This document shows positions 50,987-59,738 of a stretch of 64,000 nt of DNA, in pieces. The stretch is taken from contig DASWMV010000191.1 of the NCBI GenBank assembly GCA_036399575.1, positions 1 through 64,000 of the forward strand, in the 5' to 3' direction. The DNA is from Abditibacterium sp036399575 (GTDB taxonomy: Bacteria > Armatimonadota > Abditibacteriia > Abditibacteriales > Abditibacteriaceae). Both the position numbers and the translations under genes were made by a program. The notes below the pieces were generated by a model, which had not been told where the DNA came from, made no database searches, and worked only from the letters and a program-made list of their open reading frames with translations. Positions within the stretch are counted from its first letter, which is position 1; each line of letters opens with the position of its first letter.

Positions 50987-51898
50987 TCATTTGCCAATTG
51001 CGCGCAGTGTAAAAACCGAGATTTCAGGCCGCGCGCAAAAACGGAAAGGAATACCGACGGTGCCCAGCCCGCGATTGGTATAAAGCGCCAAGTCGCCGAC
51101 TTGATATCTGCCGCGTGGATATTTTTTGGCGCCACCTGGAACATGAAGCACGCCAATAAACGGCGCCGCGATTTGTCCACCGTGCGAATGACCTGACAGC
51201 AGCAAATCGAAGCGTCCTAACGGCGCAATTTCATCGGCGAGGTCGGGCGCATGGGCCAGCAAAATCGCGGGTGCGCCGGACGGAATTTGCGCCAGAAGCG
51301 AGTCGAGTTCATCGAATCTGGTCAACCAGTCGTCTAAACCGCCCAGATACAGCGACGCGCCGTTCTTTTCGAGGAGATGCGCTTCGTTTCGCAGTTCGCG
51401 CACACCGCCGCGCGAGAGTGCCGAACGCACCAGTGTCGCGCCGTGCCGTGCATCACCTTCCCACGGCCATTGATCGTGATTGCCTAAGACAGCAAAAACG
51501 CCGTGAGGGGCTTTGAGACGCTGAAAACCGGCCACGAGCGGCTTTTCCTGCCAAAGGTCGCCGTGAGTCGTATAATCGCCGGTCATCACGATGAGATCAG
51601 CATTCTGGGCGGTTACGAGATCGCAAATCGCGGGGAAATGCTGGCGCATGTCGCCGCCTTCAATGTGAACATCCGAGATTTGCGCGATGCGAAAACCATC
51701 AAATTCGCGCGGCAAACGCGGTAAAACGACTTCGTTTTCTGTGACTTCCACCCAATCCGGTTCGACTTCGCTTGCCCATACCGTGCTTCCCAGCGTCAGC
51801 GTGCTCGCCCCAATGCCCAGCCGAACGCCCGCGCGTAGCAAACCGCGCCGCGTGATTTTGCGATTTGAAACTGGGTTTGGCGGCGTTGCGGTTGACAT
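50987..51898 (-). CDS. Tat-exported metallophosphoesterase (YkuE-like)
   Basis: 303 residues. The twin-arginine signal ITRRGLLRAG precedes a hydrophobic stretch ending in STVWA. The calcineurin-like metal-site motifs are all present: QISDVHIEGG, MTGDYTT, VLGNHDQ, LLAHAPD and LSGHSHGGQ. YkuE-type members have a Tat signal and bind metals extracytoplasmically; some act on UDP-sugars or lipids. It is upstream of nikR on the same strand with a short gap (57 bases) and may share regulation. Substrate unknown. Confidence 0.9.
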   Translation of the reverse strand: MSTATPPNPVSNRKITRRGLLRAGVRLGIGASTLTLGSTVWASEVEPDWVEVTENEVVLPRLPREFDGFRIAQISDVHIEGGDMRQHFPAICDLVTAQNADLIVMTGDYTTHGDLWQEKPLVAGFQRLKAPHGVFAVLGNHDQWPWEGDARHGATLVRSALSRGGVRELRNEAHLLEKNGASLYLGGLDDWLTRFDELDSLLAQIPSGAPAILLAHAPDLADEIAPLGRFDLLLSGHSHGGQIAAPFIGVLHVPGGAKKYPRGRYQVGDLALYTNRGLGTVGIPFRFCARPEISVFTLRAIGK

Positions 51899-51999
51899 CG
51901 CGGCTCAATTTGACACGCGCGCCGCGCGCTGTCGAGGTCTTGAGTGCGCGAAAAGTGTTTTTCAGGTGTAAAAGCGTTAAGAAAGTGTGGAGCGAGTCG

Positions 52000-53226
52000 T
52001 CAACTCAAAAAAATCACGCGCCCAAACGGCGCGCTCGCGCCGGGCGAAGTGCAACACCACAAAAGCGGCATTTTCGGTTCTTTATCTCCAAAAACGCCTG
52101 CAAGGTCAGTGAAATAGAGCGCGACGCTGACGCCGATTTCGTCCAAACGCCGCAGCGCGGGCCGGAAATCTGTTCCGCCACCGCCTTTCGCTTCGATTTG
52201 CCCAGAGCGGATTTTGTCCAAAAGCGGTCGCCCGTCGTTGCGCACGCGGGTTTCACTCCCGATTTCAGCGTCGGCGAAAATCAAAAAGATTTCGCAGCCC
52301 GTCCGTTTTTGCACGGCATCAACTTCGGCGCAAAACCGCGCCAGAATCGCATCGTTAATCGAACCGGACGTATCAATTACAATTCCCGCGCGCCGAATAC
52401 CGAGTTCTGGCTGCGTGGCGGGTTCAAAAACGCTGGATGCGCCCGCCAAAACGCGGCGCGATGGCCGATTCCAGTTTTCGCGGGATTGAGGAAGCGTCGC
52501 GTCCTGCATGAACGAGCGCAAAACTTGCGGCCAGGGCGTCGAGGCAACTGGGAAATCGCCGGAAAGCCCGCGCAGCATTCCGCCGGGCCGGTCGCCCGCC
52601 TGAGCGCGCGCCAGACGCGACGCCCATATGCGCGAAGCGATTTCAGAACTCAGTCCATCTTGATCATCGCCGTCGGGAGCCGGAATCATATCGAAATCGC
52701 GAAAACCGTTGTCGTCCAGCCATTTGTCCAGCCATTTTTCAAAGTTTTCGCTATCACCGGGCAAGCCAATTTGCTCCAGCAAGTGCGCGTAAATCGCTTC
52801 GGCGCTCCATGTCGCGGGCGGACGCGATTCGAGCAGCGTTCTGGGCAAAATTTCTTCAATTTTGACGCCGTTTTTGGGCACCTGAAGCCACCCCATTTTG
52901 CCCAATGCGTGATTGATAACTGCATCACAAGCGATGTTCCACAAATGCCCATGAGCGCGCGAAACGCGATAAGCGAATGCGCCGCGTGGCACATGACGCA
53001 GCGCGACGTGCAAAATCTCGTGGCACAAAATGAAAGCGCGTTCGAGAGGTTCAAATTCGCTCCAAAATCGCGGTCCCGCCACAACGCGCTTGCCATCGGT
53101 GTAGGCGATGTAATCGGTCGCGTCGGACGCGAAATATGGCACCCACAGCGCAATCGCCGCGAAACCAGGGCTTTTAGTCACGCAGTAGCGCGCCAGCGTA
53201 GCGAGTTCGGAGTTTTGCGTGTTCAT
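52000..53226 (-). CDS. Metallopeptidase-like/VWA-like protein (DUF2201 type)
   Basis: 408 residues. The N-terminal half has a putative zinc-peptidase motif, CHEILHVALRH (HEILH at 69-73), followed by WNIACDAVINHAL, as in DUF2201/'metallopeptidase domain' proteins. The C-terminal half is VWA-like, with the MIDAS-type start IDTSGSIND and later GGGGTDFRPALRRL. Such proteins are usually encoded with a MoxR AAA+ ATPase, as here (53299-54390). The ATPase probably remodels or activates this protein. A REPIN-like pair lies between the two genes. Confidence 0.85.
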   Translation of the reverse strand: MNTQNSELATLARYCVTKSPGFAAIALWVPYFASDATDYIAYTDGKRVVAGPRFWSEFEPLERAFILCHEILHVALRHVPRGAFAYRVSRAHGHLWNIACDAVINHALGKMGWLQVPKNGVKIEEILPRTLLESRPPATWSAEAIYAHLLEQIGLPGDSENFEKWLDKWLDDNGFRDFDMIPAPDGDDQDGLSSEIASRIWASRLARAQAGDRPGGMLRGLSGDFPVASTPWPQVLRSFMQDATLPQSRENWNRPSRRVLAGASSVFEPATQPELGIRRAGIVIDTSGSINDAILARFCAEVDAVQKRTGCEIFLIFADAEIGSETRVRNDGRPLLDKIRSGQIEAKGGGGTDFRPALRRLDEIGVSVALYFTDLAGVFGDKEPKMPLLWCCTSPGASAPFGRVIFLS

Positions 53227-53228
53227 GT

Positions 53229-53301
53229 TGTGGGGACATGGCCTGCCATGTCCTTCGATGATGTGTGAGGCGTGGGAAAGACATGGCAGGCCATGTCCCT
53301 A
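53229..53301. repeat. REPIN-like pair between MoxR and VWA genes
   Basis: Units ggacatggcctgccatgtcc (53234-53253) and an inverted unit at 53279-53298 (first base A in place of G). The right edge CTAC contains the TAG stop (minus strand, 53299-53301) of the MoxR gene, so the element supplies the stop codon. The spacer differs from the other pairs (no attgcaatg). Confidence 0.92.
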
Positions 53302-54390
53302 CGAACGCGATTCAATTTCCACGATTTGACGCGCTTTCTCGCGATATTTTTCGTATTCGGGCGTTTCGCCTAAATCGAGCAAAAAACCTGCTTTGCCCGC
53401 TTTTTCAAACAACAATTCCATCGCGAGCGCTTGAACTTCGGCGCGCGGCAATTCGGTGCCCTTTGGGTCTTCGATTTCGCCCAGCCGAATCAAAACCCGC
53501 ATCGCGGCGCGCGCGGTTTCGACATCAGAAACATAAGCGGTGAGGCTGTAAGTGAGGCCATAAAGTGCGGGCAAAGTGCGTGGCAGCATCGCGTCGAGTT
53601 TGTCGCCCGAAGCGGCCAAAATATCGGCAATGGGCGCGAGGTCGGCGATTTCTTCCCAGACATGAAAAAATTCCGCGCTCGCCGCTTCGCCCACGATGCC
53701 CGACAGCAGATATTCACGCGTCGCGCGGCTCTTTTCCACGTTCAAAACCTGCGAAACACGCTCCCAAGAGCGCGGAGTCGGGCCGATTAGCTGCCCGTTT
53801 TGCTGTTGCAGTTGATTCGATTCCAAAAAGTCGGGTTTGACCTGAATAAAAGCCAAGACTTCGGGAGCGATGCCGTGATTTTGGCCCCACGCAATCCATT
53901 CGCGCGCGTTGGGAACGACTTTGAAATGAACTAATCGGTCGGCGAGCGCCGATCCCATATCGAACGAAATCGCGCCGTCGTCGGGGGCATTTCCGGCGCC
54001 TACAACCCACCAGTCGGGCGGCAAAACGTAGTCGCCCACACGCCGGTCAAGAATCAGTTGATAGGCGGCGACTTGCAATCGCGGCTCGGCGGCAGAAAGC
54101 TCGTCGAGAAACAAAATTCCGCTTCCCTCCCGTGGCAAAAATTCGGGCGGATACCAAACGGTGCGCCGCGTGTTGGCATCGAGCGCGGGAAGTCCACGCA
54201 AATCGGCGGCTTCGATTTGCGACAAAATCAAAACCTTGAGTTCGAGGCCGCGCGAAACTGCGAAATCGCGGATGATGCTCGATTTTCCAATGCCCGGCGC
54301 GCCGTGCAAATAAGCGGGCATTTTGAGACTGTGAAGCGCATCGAGACACGGCAAAAGCTGGGCGGGCGTGAGCGGAACGGTGTTAATCAT
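53299..54390 (-). CDS. MoxR-family AAA+ ATPase
   Basis: 363 residues. Walker A GAPGIGKSS (30-38), Walker B GILFLDEL, sensor I region VVGAGNAPDD, and the MoxR-specific features of an ATPase that activates metalloenzymes or remodels VWA proteins. The C-terminal part has a lid helical domain (RATREYLLSGIVGEAASAEFFHVWEE). ATG 54390 (MINTVPLTPAQ) was chosen; a TTG at 54399 would overlap the preceding gene. Its final residues and stop codon are at the edge of a mobile-looking repeat, so the native C-terminus may have been altered. Partner: DUF2201 protein downstream. Confidence 0.9.
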   Translation of the reverse strand: MINTVPLTPAQLLPCLDALHSLKMPAYLHGAPGIGKSSIIRDFAVSRGLELKVLILSQIEAADLRGLPALDANTRRTVWYPPEFLPREGSGILFLDELSAAEPRLQVAAYQLILDRRVGDYVLPPDWWVVGAGNAPDDGAISFDMGSALADRLVHFKVVPNAREWIAWGQNHGIAPEVLAFIQVKPDFLESNQLQQQNGQLIGPTPRSWERVSQVLNVEKSRATREYLLSGIVGEAASAEFFHVWEEIADLAPIADILAASGDKLDAMLPRTLPALYGLTYSLTAYVSDVETARAAMRVLIRLGEIEDPKGTELPRAEVQALAMELLFEKAGKAGFLLDLGETPEYEKYREKARQIVEIESRS

Positions 54391-54395
54391 AGATT

Positions 54396-55430
54396 TCAAT
54401 CGGGATTGTCAGCGGAAAAGTTCAAAAACGGCGCCATCCACACCTTCGCGCGTTCTTCGCCCCACAGTTTTTGCAGATTGCGACGCAATTGCAGCGCGCT
54501 TTCAAGCCGTTCGTGCGCTGAAAGTGCGGTCACCTCCACACCCAGAGTCCAATTTCCAACGCCGGAATTGCCTTCGAGCCATTCGCGTTGCGCCAGAAAT
54601 GCCGCTTCACGCGCACGCATCCGGCGCGGCGCAAAATCAGCCAAAAGTTCGCTCAGCGCTTGATAAATTGGCGCGGGAATCGGCCATTGCCGCGCGCCAC
54701 GCTCTTCAAACAATTGCTCGTATAAATCTATTTTGTCGCCGCGTTCGGGCAATTGAAAGCGGAGTATCCAGCCGCGTGCGCCATCGTCGGGACTCACTAA
54801 AGATGCCGCCGCGCGCAAAATCTCGCGTAATTGTGTCGCATCGCCGCGCTCGAAGCGCAAACTTGCCCACAAACGCTCGAAATAATCGGCCTCGCTCCAA
54901 TTTTTGACGACATCTAAAAGCGAACCCGAGCTTTTCCACTGCGCTTCGACAATCTCAAACAACCGCGAAGCTGGGACACCGACCAAATCGGGCGTTTTTT
55001 CCCATTCAAAAGGCGTCCACTCTGCACGCGGACTGCGTTCGTGTTCGCGCCAAGACGCCAGCAAATTGCGCCCACTCGCGCTCAGAAACACCATCCAACG
55101 TGCGCCTCTGGCATCGCTCAATACCAGCAAGCGTCCCCAGAAACCCTGTCCCAGCGCGCGCCGCAACAACAAAACAAGGGTTTGGGAACGCCCGAGCTTT
55201 TCAAACGCGCGACGCGGCGGATGGGAGATCGCGCTGTGCATCGCGCCGACCAAAAAATTGGCTTCTAGGTCGCCGTTTTGGAAATTGAAAAACAAAAATC
55301 CGTCGATTTCGCGCAAATCGGCGACGACTTTTTCACCATTCACCAAAAAATCGCCTCGCGCCTGAGCCGGACCGTTTTGTTTTTGCGGCTCGAAAACAAA
55401 TTCAAACGGTTGAAATTGAAAATCGGACAT
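54396..55430 (-). CDS. Unknown protein of the MoxR-VWA operon
   Basis: 344 residues from ATG 55430 (MSDFQFQPFEF). I recognise no family. The first about 190 residues alternate beta strands (FLVNGEKVVADLREIDGFLFFNFQ, TLVLLLRRALGQGFWGRLLVLSDARGARWMVFLSASGR) and the rest is helical and rich in Arg/Glu/Trp (LRASLRFERGD, LREILRAAASLVS, LLADFAPRRMRAREAAFLAQREWLEG). No membrane span or signal peptide. Its stop lies beside the MoxR start (6 bases apart), so it is the first gene of a three-gene operon. It could be the substrate or adaptor of the ATPase. Confidence 0.7.
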   Translation of the reverse strand: MSDFQFQPFEFVFEPQKQNGPAQARGDFLVNGEKVVADLREIDGFLFFNFQNGDLEANFLVGAMHSAISHPPRRAFEKLGRSQTLVLLLRRALGQGFWGRLLVLSDARGARWMVFLSASGRNLLASWREHERSPRAEWTPFEWEKTPDLVGVPASRLFEIVEAQWKSSGSLLDVVKNWSEADYFERLWASLRFERGDATQLREILRAAASLVSPDDGARGWILRFQLPERGDKIDLYEQLFEERGARQWPIPAPIYQALSELLADFAPRRMRAREAAFLAQREWLEGNSGVGNWTLGVEVTALSAHERLESALQLRRNLQKLWGEERAKVWMAPFLNFSADNPD

Positions 55431-55485
55431 CTTGAATAATAGACGGAAGTCGGGAGACGGGAGAAACACGGATCATTTTAGACAA

Positions 55486-55671
55486 CGCTACGCACGGCTA
55501 AAACGCCGCGCGTTGTCATTCTGAGCTTGCGAAGAGTCTGGCCACAGTTTGCGTGCAATCACAGTAAAAACCTGTTGATTTGAGGTTTTGCGCCAAAATG
55601 GTCGGGAGACTGCGAACAGATTCTTCGCAGTCTCAGAATGACAACGCGCGGCGTTTTAGCCGTGCGTAGCG
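55486..55671. mobile_element. Miniature inverted-repeat element, 40-bp perfect arms
   Basis: Arms 55486-55525 and 55632-55671 are perfect reverse complements over 40 bases, with further imperfect pairing inward. The element is 186 bp and has no ORF of note. Words such as gtcattctgag and gcgaagaatct recall widespread bacterial palindromic repeats. No convincing target-site duplication is visible. It lies between the unknown MoxR-operon gene and the LemA gene. The rest of this 265-base gap has no other feature. Confidence 0.85.
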
Positions 55672-55695
55672 AGCCTCTCGAATGCTAACTACTTG

Positions 55696-56523
55696 CTAAA
55701 ACTTCGGCGTTTCGCGCGCTTTTTCGCTGGCCTTGAAGCTTTCATATCGCGCCGGATAACCCAAAATGCCGCGTCCAATTGAAACGGGAAAGCGATTCGC
55801 AGCGAAGTTGTAGTTTTCGATTGCGCGATTGAGTTTGCGCTGTTCGATGAAGATACGGTTTTCGGCGCCCACCATTTCGTCGATGACTTTATCTACAACG
55901 GGCGAGGCTTCTTTGGTTCGCAGTGCGCTGAGTGTTTGACCAATGGCATTCGCCAATTTCGCCTCGGCATCTCTCTTTTGCGTGACCGAAGAGGCGCCAC
56001 GCGCCGCTTTCTGGGCTATATCGAGGCTTTGGATGAGCGCAGATTGATTGTCAAGTGTGCTTTTGGTGACGGAAATCAGATTGGGAATCAGGTTGTAACG
56101 CCGCTGAAAAGCGTTTTCAACCTGCGCGTTCGCGCTTTCAACACCCGCACGTGCGGCGCCAAGCGTATTTTGCGCGCTCCACAACGTTCCGCCCAGAAGC
56201 GCAGCGAAAACTCCGCCGCTAATTAAAAGTCGCTTTGTCAGCGCCGCTTTTTGTTTTGCACGGGTTTTGGCGGCTTCAAGCGCATTCTGACGCTCAATTT
56301 CGCGTTCTTTGATGGCCTGTTGCAACGCGGCATCGGAAATTCCGGCGCGATTGGCGCCGCGTTCCAGATGTTCGGCGTTGAGTTTGTCTTCGTCCAAAAA
56401 CGCTTGGCTTTGGATTTCAGAGGCGCGCGCGTAAATGTCGCGCGCTTCCTCGTCGCTAAAACGACCGTCTTTTTGAAGGCGTTGCACCGCCAAATCGGGA
56501 TGAGATTGAGAATCAGAAGTCAT
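55696..56523 (-). CDS. LemA-family protein with N-terminal extension
   Basis: 275 residues. The LemA core is RLLISGGVFAALLGGTLWSAQNT (membrane helix, about 98-118) followed by the coiled-coil AQVENAFQRRYNLIPNLISVTKS, and ends with NFAANRFPVSIGRGILGYPARY. Typical LemA proteins start at the membrane helix; here about 95 extra residues of charged helical sequence precede it, with features of a cytoplasmic coiled-coil (SHPDLAVQRLQKDGRFSDEEARDIYARA). Such a topology puts the extension in the cytoplasm. The TPM-domain gene upstream (57-base gap) is its usual partner. Confidence 0.88.
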   Translation of the reverse strand: MTSDSQSHPDLAVQRLQKDGRFSDEEARDIYARASEIQSQAFLDEDKLNAEHLERGANRAGISDAALQQAIKEREIERQNALEAAKTRAKQKAALTKRLLISGGVFAALLGGTLWSAQNTLGAARAGVESANAQVENAFQRRYNLIPNLISVTKSTLDNQSALIQSLDIAQKAARGASSVTQKRDAEAKLANAIGQTLSALRTKEASPVVDKVIDEMVGAENRIFIEQRKLNRAIENYNFAANRFPVSIGRGILGYPARYESFKASEKARETPKF

Positions 56524-56580
56524 TGGAATAGAAGATTGAGAATGGAAAAATCAGGCTGATTGACAGTAATTTGGGGCAAA

Positions 56581-57930
56581 TCACCAACTGTCGCTGGCGC
56601 CGCCACCGCCGCCACCTGAATCGCTGCCGCCAAAATCGCTGGGGCCACCGCCGAATCCCGAATCGCCAAAACCGCCACCCGACGAGCCGCCACCGAAAAC
56701 GCCGCCTGAATCGCCCGAACTGCCGTGCGAATGGCCGTGCGATGAACCCAGAATGCCGCCAATGACGACGCCGGTTAGGAAATCGCCGGAAGAGCGATGA
56801 TGGCGACGCATCAAACGCGGAATGCCGCGCCGGAACGAATCACGGTGGCCGCAATCTTTCCAGCCACACGTCGTTGTGACTTGTTCCAAACCTTGTTCCC
56901 ATTCGGTCGGATGCCGCAAAATCTGGGTTTGCGAACTCGCGGTGCGATGGCGGCAGCGTGGACATTCGCTGTATTGCGACAACCACGCATCGTGCGCCGA
57001 AACGGTGGAAGCCTCACATTTCGGACACGCCCAAACTTTGTAATCGCGCGCTCCGATTTGCTGCTCGAACTGCTGCGATTCGCTCAGAAACCGCAGTTCG
57101 GCGACATCGGAAAGCTGTTGCATCGCTGTTTTGCACTTCGGGCAACGGCGAGGACGGCGCGAAAGCGACGTGACAAACCAAATGATGCCGCCGATAAAAA
57201 TAATTGGGAAAAATACCGTCAAAAGTCCCAGCAACGCTATCAAGGCACCAAAAATCTCGCCGCCGGGCAAAACGACGGGTTGAGATGGAAAATTGGAAGG
57301 GAAATCCGAGGGAAACGGCGCGGGCGGCGGAATCGAGGGATTGCGAGGAAATTCACGCTGCGGTTGGGTCTGATTTTGGGGCAATCGGTTTTGCGGCGCA
57401 GGGTTTTGCGAAGCGGCGGGAATTTGGAGATTTGGCTCTATTTTCTGCGCGACAGCCACGACGCCTGCGAAAAAGCCGCCGCTATAATCGCCGTTTTTGA
57501 AGCGCGGAGTCACTTTCTGGCGCAAAATCTCGCCCGCTTGCCCATCAGTGATGACATCTTGCAAACCGTAATCAATGTCGATGCGTGAACGGCGATCATC
57601 AATCGCCGCCAGAACAAGCGCGCCGTTGTCGCGGCCTTTTTCGCCGATTTTCCACAAGCGAAACAGATCATTGGCGAAACTTTCGATGTCTTGCCCGCCC
57701 AGATTTCGCACCGTCACGACCGCGATTTCGGCGCCGTTCTGAGTTTTCAGGCGATTGACGACCGCGTTGATACGCGCTTCGGTCGCAGCGTCGATGACAT
57801 TCGCGCCATCGGCGACCCACGAACGCCGCGCCCGCAACGGATTTTCGATTTGTCCAGGCGTTTCGGCGTGCGAAACCTGGCACACCAACAAAATCAAGCC
57901 AAAAACGCGCGCGAAAGAAGAGAAGGACAT
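56581..57930 (-). CDS. TPM-domain (YgcG-like) protein with zinc ribbons
   Basis: 449 residues. Signal peptide MSFSSFARVFGLILLVCQVSHA, TPM domain (WVADGANVIDAATEARINAVVNRL, IAVVTVRNLGGQDIESFANDLFRLWKIGEKGRDNGALVLAAIDDRRSRIDIDYGLQDVITD), a Pro/Gln-rich linker, one membrane helix (about 239-264) and three Cys pairs typical of zinc ribbons (RCPKCKTAM, ACPKCEAST, ECPRCRHRT). The C-terminus is Gly/Ser-rich and ends in the family-typical GGGGGGASDSW. Expected to act in membrane or cell-envelope quality control with the adjacent LemA protein. Confidence 0.88.
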   Translation of the reverse strand: MSFSSFARVFGLILLVCQVSHAETPGQIENPLRARRSWVADGANVIDAATEARINAVVNRLKTQNGAEIAVVTVRNLGGQDIESFANDLFRLWKIGEKGRDNGALVLAAIDDRRSRIDIDYGLQDVITDGQAGEILRQKVTPRFKNGDYSGGFFAGVVAVAQKIEPNLQIPAASQNPAPQNRLPQNQTQPQREFPRNPSIPPPAPFPSDFPSNFPSQPVVLPGGEIFGALIALLGLLTVFFPIIFIGGIIWFVTSLSRRPRRCPKCKTAMQQLSDVAELRFLSESQQFEQQIGARDYKVWACPKCEASTVSAHDAWLSQYSECPRCRHRTASSQTQILRHPTEWEQGLEQVTTTCGWKDCGHRDSFRRGIPRLMRRHHRSSGDFLTGVVIGGILGSSHGHSHGSSGDSGGVFGGGSSGGGFGDSGFGGGPSDFGGSDSGGGGGGASDSW

Positions 57931-58042
57931 GGCAAAAGTAAATGACGCGCAAATGGGAGCGCCGCGCAGCAATTTTGCGAGTTTTGGGCCTAAAATCGAA
58001 ATCTGCTTTTCTCACTCGCGCCGGTGAGCGTCTGGAGAAAAC

Positions 58043-58077
58043 AAAACCCGCCGTCACAAAATGTGGCGGCGGATTTT
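58043..58077 (-). terminator. Terminator of gnd
   Basis: Stem ccgccg(cc)aca / tgt(ga)cggcgg around a short loop; on the minus strand it is followed by TTTTGTTTT. It lies between the gnd stop and the TPM gene. Confidence 0.85.
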
Positions 58078-58088
58078 GAATTGAGAAT

Positions 58089-59639
58089 TTACGAGGTTTC
58101 GGTGGGTTCGCTGACCGCGCCCGTATCGAATTTGGTGTCGCCTTGCGGTGCGGGCGTTTCGGCGTCGCGCGATTTAAGGCGCTCTTCGTCGAGACCGAAC
58201 CAATCGGTGTGGAACCAACCTTCTTTGTCGGTGCGCTCGTAAGTGTGCGCGCCGAAATAGTCACGCTGGGCCTGCAAAAGGTTCTGAGGGCCGCGCGCGC
58301 TGCGGTAGGAATCGTAATAACCGAGGCTCGCTGTGAAAGCGGGAACCGCGATGCCATTTTGAACGCCCGCCGCAATCGACTGGCGCCAACCGCTCTGGGT
58401 GCGGGTCATAATTTCGGTGAAGAACGGGTCGAGCATCAAGTTGACGAGTTGCGGATCGCGACCATAGGCTTCGGTGATGCGATCCAAAAACTTCGCGCGA
58501 ATGATGCAGCCGCCGCGCCAGATCGCCGCGATGTTGCCAATGCTCAAATTCCAGCCGAATTCTTTGCTCGCGGCGGCAATGAGCGCCAAGCCCTGAGCAT
58601 ACGAAACGATTTTTGAAGCGTAAAGCGCGTCGCGCACGGCGTCGATGAACGCCTGTTTGTCGCCTTCATAAGCGACAGGCGATGGCCCGGGCAAAACGCC
58701 GGACGCGTTGACGCGCTGGTCGCGCATCGAAGAAACGATGCGCTGTTCGACGGCAGCGTTGATGGTCGAAACCGGAATCCCCAGATCCTGCGCGCTTTGC
58801 AGCGTCCATTTTCCGGTGCCTTTTTGTCCGGCTTTGTCGAGGATCACATCAACGAGCGCCCCACCAGTGTCGGGGTCGATGCGGGAGAAAATATCGGCAG
58901 TGATTTCGATGAGGAAGGAGCCGAGTTCGCCGTCATTCCAACTGGTGAAGACTTCGTGCAGCTCGGCAGCGGAAAGACCCAAAACGTCTTTGAGAAGCGC
59001 ATAGGCTTCGCAAATCAACTGCATGTCACCGTATTCGATGCCGTTGTGAACCATTTTCACATAATGGCCCGCGCCGTCCGGCCCAATGTAGGTGCAGCAA
59101 GGCGCCAAACGGCCATCAGCGGAAAGCGTATCGACAACGTGAGCGGAGATTTTGGTAAAAATTGGCTCGATGAACGAATAAGCAACTGGATCGCCGCCGG
59201 GCATGATGGACGGGCCTTTGAGCGCGCCTTCTTCGCCGCCGGAAATGCCCGCGCCGACATAGTAGATGCCTTTTTCTTTCAGTTCTTTTTCACGGCGCAG
59301 TGTGTCGGTGAAAAGCGAGTTACCACCATCAATGATCACGTCGTCTTTTTCGAGAAGCGGCAAAACCTGCGCGATAACGGCATCGACGGGGGCGCCCGCT
59401 TTAACCATGATCATGACTTTGCGCGGCCTTTTGAGATGGCCGATAAATTCTTCGAGCGTATAGCCGGCCTGGATGTTTTTTCCGACGCGGCTCCAATCTT
59501 CCATCACTTTCTGGGTGACTGAAGTGGTGCGATTGTAAATGGCGACGTTAAAACCTTTGCTCTCCATATTGAGAACGAGGTTTTGGCCCATAACGGCAAG
59601 GCCGATTAGACCGATATCAGAGGTGGGTTGGGTTGACAT
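58089..59639 (-). CDS. gnd: 6-phosphogluconate dehydrogenase, decarboxylating
   Basis: 516 residues, pentose-phosphate pathway enzyme making ribulose 5-phosphate, CO2 and NADPH. NADP site IGLIGLAVMGQNLVLNMESKGF, then GISGGEEGALKGPSIMPGG (substrate site) and YVKMVHNGIEYGDMQLICEAY with the catalytic Lys, and the terminal part TDWFG. The extra about 35 C-terminal residues (ERLKSRDAETPAPQGDTKFD...) make it longer than the usual about 470-480. The gene is followed by its own terminator. Confidence 0.96.
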   Translation of the reverse strand: MSTQPTSDIGLIGLAVMGQNLVLNMESKGFNVAIYNRTTSVTQKVMEDWSRVGKNIQAGYTLEEFIGHLKRPRKVMIMVKAGAPVDAVIAQVLPLLEKDDVIIDGGNSLFTDTLRREKELKEKGIYYVGAGISGGEEGALKGPSIMPGGDPVAYSFIEPIFTKISAHVVDTLSADGRLAPCCTYIGPDGAGHYVKMVHNGIEYGDMQLICEAYALLKDVLGLSAAELHEVFTSWNDGELGSFLIEITADIFSRIDPDTGGALVDVILDKAGQKGTGKWTLQSAQDLGIPVSTINAAVEQRIVSSMRDQRVNASGVLPGPSPVAYEGDKQAFIDAVRDALYASKIVSYAQGLALIAAASKEFGWNLSIGNIAAIWRGGCIIRAKFLDRITEAYGRDPQLVNLMLDPFFTEIMTRTQSGWRQSIAAGVQNGIAVPAFTASLGYYDSYRSARGPQNLLQAQRDYFGAHTYERTDKEGWFHTDWFGLDEERLKSRDAETPAPQGDTKFDTGAVSEPTETS

Positions 59640-59648
59640 AAGGGTTTT

Positions 59649-59735
59649 TAAGTAAAAAGTAAAAAGGGTAAAGGCAAAAGGTTAAAAACTGTGAGTGCAG
59701 CTATTTTTTCCTTTTAACTTTTACCCTTTTACTTG
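59649..59735. repeat. AT-rich imperfect inverted repeat
   Basis: Arms aagtaaaaagggtaaaggc... and ...aacttttacccttttactt pair with several mismatches around an about 30-base loop. Lies between gnd and the cNMP-binding protein gene. Could be a bidirectional transcription stop signal or a decayed repeat; the T-run in the right arm favours termination of the cNMP gene (minus strand). Confidence 0.55.
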
Positions 59736-59738
59736 AGA

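Noticed and set aside
51865..53268. Long open frame on the plus strand (467 codons) opposite the metallopeptidase/VWA gene
   Set aside because: It lies antisense to a gene with clear HEILH and VWA motifs; its composition is Arg/Asn/Phe-rich with no recognisable domain. GC-biased third positions create such shadow frames.
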